Positions 1 through 6,539 of a DNA stretch of 6,766 nucleotides are shown in pieces. The notes under the pieces were generated by a model, which made no database searches, was not told where the DNA came from, and was given only the letters and a program-made list of their open reading frames with translations. The position numbers were made by a program, and so were the translations under genes. Origin of the DNA: Opitutaceae bacterium (GTDB lineage Bacteria > Verrucomicrobiota > Verrucomicrobiae > Opitutales > Opitutaceae); contig JAISAX010000609.1 in the NCBI GenBank assembly GCA_031266495.1, forward strand, positions 1 to 6,766, in the 5' to 3' direction. Numbering within the stretch: the stretch's first letter is position 1; every line of letters begins with the position of its first letter.

Positions 1-1
1 C

Positions 2-904
2 GCCCCCTCTGCCCCTCCCGCCCCCCTCTTTCCCTTCGACGAACTCACCGGCGCCAACACCTTCCGCTCCGTCATCGAAGTGGACCAGTCCCCCATCGGC
101 AAAACCCCGCGCTCCACGCCCGCCACCTACCAGGGCATCTTCGATCTCATCCGTCAGTTCTTCGCCTCGCTCCCCGAAGCCAAACTGCGCGGTTACAACG
201 CCGGCCGCTTCTCCTTCAACACACCCGGCGGACGCTGTGAAACCTGTCAAGGCGTTGGCCGCATCAAGCTCGAAATGGCCTTCATGCCCGACACCTGGCT
301 CCCCTGCGACGACTGCCACGGCCTTCGTTATGCGCCCGAACTCTCCGACATCACCTGGAAAGGCAAATCCATCGGCGAAGTCCTCCAGCTCACCTTCGAG
401 GAGGCCGTCCCGTTTTTCGATTTCCACAGCCAGCTCTCGTCCGTGTGCCAGCTCATGGTTGATTGCGGACTCGGTTACCTCACGCTCGGCCAGTCCTCGC
501 CCACGCTCAGCGGCGGCGAGGCGCAGCGACTGAAGCTCGTCACCGAACTCTCGCGCGGCCTCGCCACGTACACCGAACGCAGCCGCGGCACGCTCCCGCG
601 CAACCTCTATCTGCTTGAGGAGCCTACCATCGGCCTGCACCTCAGCGACTGCGAGAGACTCATCAACGTCCTCCACGCGCTCGTGGACCAGGGCCACACC
701 GTGGTCGTGATCGAGCACCACCTCGACCTCCTCGCCGAGGCCGACTGGATCATCGAACTCGGCCCGGTCGGCGGCCCCGACGGCGGCCACCTCCTTTACC
801 AGGGCCCGCTCGCCGGCCTCCTCGCCGGTCCCGCCAACAAAAACAGCCCCACCGCACCCTACCTGCGGAAGAAACTGGTCATCAAGGCAGGCTCCAGAAA
901 TTGA
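2..904 (+). CDS. uvrA: UvrA excinuclease ATPase subunit, C-terminal part (5'-truncated by window edge)
   Basis: UvrA is the damage-recognition ATPase of bacterial nucleotide excision repair, working with UvrB on cytoplasmic DNA. The frame is open from base 2, so the N-terminus lies outside the window. Visible landmarks in order: VDQSPIGKTPRS near 80-115, typical of the second UvrA half; the zinc finger CX2C-X19-CX2C with cysteines at 236, 245, 305 and 314; the ABC signature LSGGEAQR at 506-529; a Walker B stretch LYLLEEPT at 605-628; and the VVVIEHH switch-histidine region at 701-721. Two oddities: Walker B reads EE where most UvrA have DE, and about 10 extra residues lie between the signature helix and Walker B. 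That longer linker, as I recall it, is typical of the very large double-length UvrA class, which I infer here but cannot prove from a fragment. TGA stop at 902-904. Family assignment is secure; subclass is not. Confidence 0.95.
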   Translation, partial: APSAPPAPLFPFDELTGANTFRSVIEVDQSPIGKTPRSTPATYQGIFDLIRQFFASLPEAKLRGYNAGRFSFNTPGGRCETCQGVGRIKLEMAFMPDTWLPCDDCHGLRYAPELSDITWKGKSIGEVLQLTFEEAVPFFDFHSQLSSVCQLMVDCGLGYLTLGQSSPTLSGGEAQRLKLVTELSRGLATYTERSRGTLPRNLYLLEEPTIGLHLSDCERLINVLHALVDQGHTVVVIEHHLDLLAEADWIIELGPVGGPDGGHLLYQGPLAGLLAGPANKNSPTAPYLRKKLVIKAGSRN

Positions 905-1060
905 ACAGAAGAGAACGAAGAGAACGAAGAACAACCAGGGACGCTTCCGGTTGCACCCGACGCTTACCGCTCATCCTTTCTTAACTTTATTAAAACCGAT
1001 AACCTCTTATCCAGACCCCTCTCTGTTTTACCTTCGTTACCTTTGTTTCCTTCTGTTCAA
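901..1060. repeat. Inverted pair of 9-bp-periodic repeats in the uvrA-oxidoreductase gap
   Basis: TTGAACAGAAG at 901-911 is perfectly inverted at 1050-1060. Extending inward, the 40-base arms 901-940 and 1021-1060 match at about 30 of 40 positions in inverted orientation. Each arm is internally periodic at 9 bp: GAACGAAGA occurs at 913-921 and again at 922-930, and the right arm has related 9-mers in the opposite sense. The left arm contains the uvrA stop codon. The roughly 80 bases between the arms include an A/T-rich stretch (about 976-1010) that could hold the promoter of the downstream gene, but I see no clear -35/-10 pair. The arms may be two insertions of a dispersed short repeat, or a long weak transcript hairpin. 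Confidence 0.7.
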
Positions 1061-1092
1061 AAATAAATTTCCAGAACTTCCCTTGATTTTCC

Positions 1093-2537
<1,445 letters not shown>

Positions 2538-2538
<1 letters not shown>

Positions 2539-2554
2539 CGCCGCTTCGCGGCGC
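2538..2554 (+). terminator. Candidate stem-loop after the oxidoreductase gene
   Basis: GCGCCGC (2538-2544) and GCGGCGC (2548-2554) form a perfect 7-bp G/C stem with a TTC loop directly after the stop codon, in the 46-bp gap between convergent genes. No T-tract follows, so intrinsic termination is uncertain; it may only be a 3'-end stabilising hairpin. Confidence 0.35.
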
Positions 2555-2584
2555 ACGGCGGCGCACGGTGGCCCGGGCGCTCGT

Positions 2585-2842
2585 TCAGTCTTTGAGAAGC
2601 TGGTCGTATTCGGCGTGAGTTCCGATCCAGAACCAGACTATGCCTTCATCCCGTTTTTTCCCCAGGGCACGGTAGCTGATACCAACTCGAACAGACCAGA
2701 AATCCCCCGCCTTCTTCAGGCGCAGGGACGGATGACGAAGATCTTCCCTCAAGAGGCTAAAATTCTTGTCCGCCAAATCTTGAATTGTTTGCGGAAGCAG
2801 ACGGTAATAGAATCAGAAGTCCGGCGAGGCGAAGTGCTTCAC
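2585..2842 (-). pseudogene. RelE/ParE-type toxin, interrupted by an in-frame TGA at codon 10
   Basis: The reconstructed frame starts at GTG 2842-2840, overlapping the antitoxin stop by four bases (GTGA), and runs 85 codons to TGA at 2587-2585. It begins MKHFASPDF*FYYRLLP and continues with LADKNFSLL, RHPSLRLKK, FWSVRVGISYRALG and VWFWIGTHAEYD, a pattern well known in small RelE/ParE-superfamily toxins (mRNA interferase or gyrase-poison fold). Relatives normally have Trp after the phenylalanine at this site, so TGA at 2815-2813 looks like a single TGG-to-TGA change. Everything downstream is intact and conserved. Restart at the in-frame TTG (2776-2774) would give a 63-residue product lacking the first helix, probably inactive. 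Alternatives are a sequencing error, partial read-through, or a recently inactivated toxin left beside an intact antitoxin. Confidence 0.75.
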
Positions 2843-3036
2843 AACTCGTGGCAGGTTCCTGCTTCAAACCCGGCATCGGCCTTGTGTCCCAATCTTTCAA
2901 GTTTTCCCGACAAGACGTCGGCCTCAAATTGAGTATCCCATTGATTCGCGGTGTATTCATCCAACCAGCGAGTAAAGGCATCGAGTTCCGCGGGCGAAAG
3001 GCGTTGCACTTCTTTTTCGAGTTCGAGGAGGCTCAT
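2839..3036 (-). CDS. Antitoxin of a RelE/ParE-type toxin-antitoxin pair
   Basis: A 65-residue acidic, mostly helical protein starting MSLLELEKEVQRLSPAELDAF, followed by WLDEY, an EADVLSGKLERL stretch and ending GFEAGTCHEL. This arrangement (helical N-terminal half, then a basic/acidic tail ending in a short AGxCxEL-like motif) matches small antitoxins commonly paired with the RelE-like toxin family seen just downstream. It would bind and neutralise the toxin and probably repress its own promoter, as is general for type II systems. ATG at 3036-3034; no Shine-Dalgarno sequence, though the upstream bases are A-rich. Its TGA overlaps the toxin GTG by four bases, implying translational coupling. 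It is intact whereas the toxin frame is broken. I recognise the family by pattern and context and cannot give a gene name. Confidence 0.8.
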   Translation of the reverse strand: MSLLELEKEVQRLSPAELDAFTRWLDEYTANQWDTQFEADVLSGKLERLGHKADAGFEAGTCHEL

Positions 3037-3091
3037 GATCGTTTTACGGTACTCATTCGCGGGTGCGTTTCAATCCGTCATCTTTGTCCGG

Positions 3092-3108
3092 GACGCAATC
3101 CTTGCGTC
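3092..3108. promoter_or_regulatory. Inverted repeat upstream of the antitoxin, possible operator
   Basis: GACGCAA (3092-3098) and TTGCGTC (3102-3108) form a perfect 7-bp inverted repeat with a 3-base centre, 56 bp upstream of the antitoxin start. A minus-strand TTGAAA (3073-3068) between it and the start could be a -35 box, but the -10 match at about 17-19 bp (around CGTAAA) is poor. It could be an autoregulatory operator or just a transcript hairpin after the upstream gene. Confidence 0.25.
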
Positions 3109-3139
3109 GGGTGTAATCGGAAGGGGCGGGAACAGACGC

Positions 3140-3203
3140 AGGGGCGCACAAAACAGTAACGCGGTAACACCGTAACACTGTAACACAATAAAAGTGCGCC
3201 CCT
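3140..3203. repeat. 10-bp inverted repeat enclosing four 8-bp tandem repeats
   Basis: AGGGGCGCAC (3140-3149) is perfectly inverted as GTGCGCCCCT (3194-3203). Inside, GTAAC recurs at 3156, 3164, 3172 and 3180, giving four head-to-tail 8-bp units of the form GTAACNNN with the last three close to GTAACACN. The element lies 10 bases beyond the stop of the PEP-CTERM gene (minus strand). A transcript from that gene would form a 10-bp G/C stem with a 44-nt loop, but no T-tract follows on either strand, so a classical terminator is not supported. A small non-autonomous mobile repeat is another option; I see no target-site duplication. Confidence 0.7.
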
Positions 3204-3213
3204 TGTTGCTGCG

Positions 3214-5241
3214 TCAGGCGCGTTTGCCGCGGGGACGTCGCAACGCCACCGCATACGCCAGCAATGCCAACCCGGCCAGCGCGGCCCAGGTGGCGGGCTC
3301 GGGCACGGCGCTCCCGGAGATCGTCGTGAAGCGTGTCCAGGCGCCGTCGGGGCCGTCCACCACGCCCGTCTTCATGAGCAGCGTGGCGGCGTTCTCCGCA
3401 TCGAGCGTGACCCAGCCTTCGTTGCTGCTGCCGCGCACTTGCACGGTGGCGGTGCCGTCCAGGAGCGTGAGCACGTCGTTGATGTCGAGTTCCTGGCCGG
3501 CGTTTTCAAATTCCAGGAAATTGCCGGCGTCCAGATACAGGGTGCCAACGTCGAGGGTTTCCAGGGCGGCGGTGGTGAGGCGCAGGGTGTTGCCGGTGGC
3601 GCCGGTGGTGGGGCTGTCACTGCCGCCTGCGCCTACGTACACGGTGGTGGCGATGAGCGTGCCTTCGATGATGAGGGTGTTGTTGTCGGCTCCGGCGGTC
3701 TGGCCGATATAGACGGCCTTGTCGGCGAGGGTGACATCGGCGGTGTCGCCCGCGGTGAGGGTCACGGTGTTGTTGGCGGTTTCCGCGCCGATGATCCAGT
3801 CGGTCTGCGAGACGAAGCTGAGGCAGTCGGTCGCCAGGGCGGTGCCGTTGCCGGCGTCCAGCGTCGTGAAGGCGCGGATGTCGCCCGCGTACGCTTTGCC
3901 GACTCGGGTTACGCCGTCCACGCTGGCGTAATACGCGCCGATGACGAAACGGTCGCCGTCCAGACTCACCGATAGACCAAACCGTTCCCACTCCGCGCCG
4001 TCGGAGGCGAACAGCTTCACGGTCTCGTAGGTGGTTTTTCCGGGCACCTTGTCCAACCCTTTGTAGTAGTAGGCCGCGCCGCTGTTGGTGGTCTCCTTGC
4101 CGTCAGCGTAGTCAGCCCCGACGAGCGCGTTGGCTCCCGACAGGCTCACCGAATTGCCAAAGTAGTCTTCCTCCGCGACGTCGGAGGCGTACAGCTTCAC
4201 GGTCTCGTACACCGGGCCTTCCGACGGGTCCTCGTCGTTCAGCCCCTTGTAGTAGTAGACCACGCCGCGATAGTTGTCACGGAGGGGCGCCGAGACGAGC
4301 GCGTTATCTCCCGACAGGCTCACCGACGAGCCAAGTTCGGCCTCCGCCGTGCCGTCGGAGGCGAGCAGTTTCACGGTCTCGTACACCGGGCCTTGCTGCG
4401 GGTTCACCGAATCCAGCCCCTTGTAGTAGTAGGCCGCGCCGCTCCAGGTGCCCTGGTCGTCATCGCCGCCAGCCCCGACGAGCGCATTGTCTCCCGACAG
4501 GCTCATCGATGCGCCAAACTGGTCGTCCGCCGTGCCGTCGGAGGCGAGCAGCTTCACGGTCTCGTACACCGGGCCGCTCTGTGCCTGTGGGTCCACCGCA
4601 CCCAGCCCCTGGTAGTAGTAGGCCGCGCCGCTCCAGTTGTTATGGAGGGACGCCGCGACGAGCGCGTTGGCTCCCGACAGGCTCACCGAGTTGCCAAAAT
4701 GGTCTCCCTTCGTGCCGTCGGAGGCGAGCAGCTTCACGGTCTCGGTCACCGGGCCTTCCGACGGGTTCACCAAATCCAGTCCCTTATAATAGTAGGCCGC
4801 GCCGCTGTCGGTCTCCTTGCCGTCAGCGCCGTAAGCTCCGACGAGCGCGTTGTCTCTCCACAGGCTCACCGAGTTGCCAAAATAGTCTCCCTCCGCGCCG
4901 TAGGAGGGGTGCAGCATCACGGTCTCGGTCACCGGGTTGTCCTGCGGGTCCACCGCGTCCAGCCCCTTGTAGTAATAGGCCGAGCTGTTGTAGTTTTTGA
5001 AGTAGGGATAGCCGGGAGCCCCGACAAGCGCACCCGAACCGGACGCGCTTGCCGACCTGCCAAATATGTCGTTCGCCTCGCCATCGAGGGCCGTGAGGGT
5101 GCTGGCGTGGGTGGATGGCGACAGAGGGTTGGCCAGCGCGGCGGCGGCGACAATCGCGAACGCGAAGGCGAGCGGCGTCCGCCGGAGCAGGGGCGCGTGG
5201 TCGGGTTCCGGGTCTGGTGATGGTCTTGGTGATGTCTTCAT
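3214..5241 (-). CDS. PEP-CTERM sorted secreted protein with seven FG-GAP-like beta-propeller repeats
   Basis: A 675-residue exported protein. A polar N-terminus (1-21, rich in Pro/Asp) precedes a hydrophobic signal core (about 22-40), with likely cleavage after THA47. Seven repeats follow, with their F/L-G pairs at residues 60, 121, 182, 242, 303, 361 and 421, i.e. every 58-61 residues. The consensus is FGNSVSLSGDNALVGA, then GAAYYYKGL and YETVKLLASDG. Seven FG-GAP-type units suggest a closed seven-bladed beta-propeller. Residues about 456-640 (LDAGNGTALATD, NNTVTLTAGDTADVT, AVYIGQTAGADNN) are beta-rich and resemble C-terminal parts of other verrucomicrobial PEP-CTERM proteins. The end is VPEPATWAALAG (646-657), a hydrophobic helix and a basic tail RRPRGKRA, the PEP-CTERM exosortase sorting signal. 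It is presumably surface- or matrix-associated; ligand unknown. No Shine-Dalgarno precedes the ATG at 5241. No exosortase or polysaccharide genes are in the window. Confidence 0.9.
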   Translation of the reverse strand: MKTSPRPSPDPEPDHAPLLRRTPLAFAFAIVAAAALANPLSPSTHASTLTALDGEANDIFGRSASASGSGALVGAPGYPYFKNYNSSAYYYKGLDAVDPQDNPVTETVMLHPSYGAEGDYFGNSVSLWRDNALVGAYGADGKETDSGAAYYYKGLDLVNPSEGPVTETVKLLASDGTKGDHFGNSVSLSGANALVAASLHNNWSGAAYYYQGLGAVDPQAQSGPVYETVKLLASDGTADDQFGASMSLSGDNALVGAGGDDDQGTWSGAAYYYKGLDSVNPQQGPVYETVKLLASDGTAEAELGSSVSLSGDNALVSAPLRDNYRGVVYYYKGLNDEDPSEGPVYETVKLYASDVAEEDYFGNSVSLSGANALVGADYADGKETTNSGAAYYYKGLDKVPGKTTYETVKLFASDGAEWERFGLSVSLDGDRFVIGAYYASVDGVTRVGKAYAGDIRAFTTLDAGNGTALATDCLSFVSQTDWIIGAETANNTVTLTAGDTADVTLADKAVYIGQTAGADNNTLIIEGTLIATTVYVGAGGSDSPTTGATGNTLRLTTAALETLDVGTLYLDAGNFLEFENAGQELDINDVLTLLDGTATVQVRGSSNEGWVTLDAENAATLLMKTGVVDGPDGAWTRFTTISGSAVPEPATWAALAGLALLAYAVALRRPRGKRA

Positions 5242-5256
5242 TGGTCTGATGGAAAT

Positions 5257-5311
5257 GGGAGGCGGGAGGCGGGAGGCGGATTTGAGATTTTGAATTTCAG
5301 ATTTGAAATTC
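5257..5311. repeat. 7-bp tandem repeat and A/T-rich inverted repeat between the DUF6261-like and PEP-CTERM genes
   Basis: GGGAGGC is repeated three times perfectly at 5257-5277, just upstream of the PEP-CTERM start. Beside it GAATTTC (5292-5298) and GAAATTC (5305-5311) form a perfect 7-bp inverted repeat with a 6-base centre, in an A/T-rich island of about 35 bp in otherwise G/C-rich DNA. On the minus strand the island lies after the DUF6261-like stop and before the PEP-CTERM start, where a terminator or promoter would be expected, but no good -35/-10 pair or U-tract is apparent. Confidence 0.55.
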
Positions 5312-5346
5312 GAGATGCCGGAATGCGAGGAACGGGGGCGCGGGGG

Positions 5347-6243
5347 TCAGGTTTTTTTGGTGTGGGCGGTGGCGGTCACGTCCACTTCGAGCGGCACGGG
5401 GATCGTGATTTCGGCTTCGCCGGTGTTGTCAGCGCCGTTGCCGGGGACGGGGGCGTGGGGGGGGGGGCCTTCGGCGTCGGGGGCGGTGTCGGGGGTGTCC
5501 GGGGCGTCGGGCGTCTTGCGTTTGCCGTGGCGGGCGGCGGCTCGGGCGTAGTAATCGATCCGGGCGTTGAGCGCCGCTATAAAGGTGTCGATCGCCGTGG
5601 CGGCGGCGGCTTCGGTCGCGGTCAGCGCGAGGGCGTTCACTTTCTCGAAAATGGCACGGAGGTTTTGTTCGATGAGGGGACGCAGGTCGCGCATCGCTCC
5701 GGTGGCGGGCCGGGCGGCCGTCTCGGCGTAGCGGGCGGCGAGGTCGGTCGTGAATTGGTTGTTGGCGTTGGCAAGCGCGTTCACCCAGGCGTTGAGGCCG
5801 AGGGTGTCCACCTGCGGGGCGGCGACGGCGGGGGCTTGCAGGTCTTCGACGAGGTTGGTGATGGCGGCGGTTTCCTCGTTGTAGGTGCCGGTGGCGATGT
5901 CGCGTTTGTACTTGTCGAGGGTTACCAGGAGTTGCGCGGCGACGGGGCGTTTGTTGGCTTCGTAGTGGCGTCCGGCGTAGAGGGTGGCGAGGTCGCGCAG
6001 GGCTCCGTAAAGCTGGTCGCGCAGGGCGTCTTCCTCGGCGAGGATCGGGGTGAGGGCGCTCCGGCGGGCGGGTTGCAGGGCGGCGTCGGCCTCGACCCGC
6101 AGGCGGTTGAACTCGCCATAGAGGACGCCTCCCAGGCCGGTTTTTACAGGGTCGCTGTTCTTGAGGAGGTTTTGCAGGTCGGTCTGGAACTGGTACAGTT
6201 CCTCGTTGCGCAGGCGGCCGATTTCAAGTGTGTGCAATTTCAT
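5347..6243 (-). CDS. DUF6261-like protein of unknown function
   Basis: A 298-residue protein starting MKLHTLEIGRLRNEELYQF, which resembles the N-terminal signature of DUF6261 proteins, known mainly from Bacteroidota and Verrucomicrobiota; no biochemical role is established. Residues 1-240 are almost entirely predicted helix (for example 62-115 and 183-236), with no signal peptide, membrane segment or obvious catalytic motif. Residues 240-270 are a low-complexity linker (PDAPDTPDTAPD, then PPP), and the tail 277-298 (EAEITIPVPLEVDVTATA) could form beta-strands. The linker DNA contains an 11-base C run on the coding strand (5467-5457), a potential frameshift hotspot that would alter the last 36 residues. 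The ATG at 6243 is chosen because it starts the recognisable N-terminal signature; an in-frame ATG at 6363 would add 40 residues encoded by the palindrome array and is unlikely. No Shine-Dalgarno is present. The upstream 42-bp palindrome array is its most striking neighbour. Confidence 0.75.
   Translation of the reverse strand: MKLHTLEIGRLRNEELYQFQTDLQNLLKNSDPVKTGLGGVLYGEFNRLRVEADAALQPARRSALTPILAEEDALRDQLYGALRDLATLYAGRHYEANKRPVAAQLLVTLDKYKRDIATGTYNEETAAITNLVEDLQAPAVAAPQVDTLGLNAWVNALANANNQFTTDLAARYAETAARPATGAMRDLRPLIEQNLRAIFEKVNALALTATEAAAATAIDTFIAALNARIDYYARAAARHGKRKTPDAPDTPDTAPDAEGPPPHAPVPGNGADNTGEAEITIPVPLEVDVTATAHTKKT
5443..5467 (+). repeat. G-run cluster including G11, potential G-quadruplex / slippage tract
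   Basis: Runs of 4 G (5443-5446), 5 G (5449-5453) and 11 G (5457-5467) are separated by 2-3 bases. The 11-G run can supply two tetrad strands, so the cluster fits a G-quadruplex motif on the plus strand, the template strand of the DUF6261-like gene. The 11-base homopolymer lies inside coding sequence. Confidence 0.7.
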
Positions 6244-6255
6244 GGTGTCTTTATA
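6244..6255 (-). promoter_or_regulatory. Candidate -10 box for a leaderless DUF6261-like transcript
   Basis: On the minus strand TATAAA (6255-6250) lies six bases before the ATG at 6243, the spacing expected if transcription starts at or next to the start codon. It stands out as A/T-rich in G/C-rich surroundings. The -35 region has no good TTGACA match. With no Shine-Dalgarno present, a leaderless mRNA is a reasonable but unproven reading; it would put the palindrome array upstream of the promoter rather than in the 5' UTR. Confidence 0.3.
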
Positions 6256-6284
6256 GTTATGGAGGGTGTTTTCGGGTTTCGGAC

Positions 6285-6515
6285 GGGTTTCCGGGGAGCC
6301 CCGGTGGTCCGGTCTGGCGGTCAGGCAGGGTTTCGGGGCTCCCCGAAAGCCCGATATGCACACACAGCAGGGGTTCGGGGCGCCCCGATGGCTTGAACCG
6401 GACGCGGGGCGGGGTTTCGGGGGGCCCCGAAAGCCTGAACCTGGCTCGGGGCGGGGTTGCGGGGTGTCCCGAAGGCCTGAACCGGTGGCCGCGCAGGGTT
6501 GCGGTCGCGATCGGC
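6285..6515. repeat. Array of six palindromes with exact 42-bp period upstream of the DUF6261-like gene
   Basis: Palindrome centres fall at 6297.5, 6339.5, 6381.5, 6423.5, 6465.5 and 6507.5. Cores: CCGGGG-AG-CCCCGG (6291-6304), TTTCGGGG-CT-CCCCGAAA (6331-6348), TCGGGGCGCCCCGA (6375-6388), TTTCGGGG-GG-CCCCGAAA (6415-6432), an imperfect CGGGG-TG-TCCCG (6460-6471) and CGGTCGCGATCG (6502-6513). Most units begin GGGTT(T) and several end GCC. Between cores lie roughly 18-bp segments: three are related (beginning TGAACC, at about 6394, 6436 and 6478), while those near 6305 and 6352 are unlike them. Perfect spacing despite divergent sequence implies constraint on spacing: 42 bp equals 14 codons, and four helical turns. 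On both strands the cores translate to FGAPR-like 14-residue repeats. Function unknown. No cas genes, no identical repeats and short related spacers argue against CRISPR. Confidence 0.85.
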
Positions 6516-6517
6516 AT

Positions 6518-6539
6518 GTTGCGCGTGGCGGCGCGCAAC
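6518..6539. repeat. 8-bp hairpin at half-period distance beyond the array
   Basis: GTTGCGCG (6518-6525) and CGCGCAAC (6532-6539) are perfectly inverted around a 6-base centre. The centre, 6528.5, is 21 bp from that of the last array palindrome, half the array period, which may be coincidence. Confidence 0.6.

Noticed and set aside
2813..2815. TGA decoded as tryptophan (alternative code) or selenocysteine
   Set aside because: TGA is used as a normal stop for UvrA, the antitoxin and the PEP-CTERM gene in the same window, TGG encodes Trp elsewhere, and no SECIS-like context or selenoprotein family is involved.
2757..2981. 74-codon minus-strand frame overlapping the antitoxin and toxin
   Set aside because: Out of frame with both; the antitoxin and the reconstructed toxin explain the same DNA with family-like sequence and a GTGA overlap.
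6244..6363. Upstream start for the DUF6261-like gene at 6363
   Set aside because: The added 40 residues are translated palindrome repeats (GFRGAPKP-like), and the recognisable N-terminal signature begins at the ATG at 6243.
5290..6396. 368-codon open frame on the plus strand
   Set aside because: Gly/Val-rich shadow of the DUF6261-like gene, with no recognisable domain and no plausible start context.
6285..6515. CRISPR array
   Set aside because: The repeats are imperfect palindromes that differ from unit to unit, the intervals are only about 18 bp and three of them are related to each other, and no cas gene is present.
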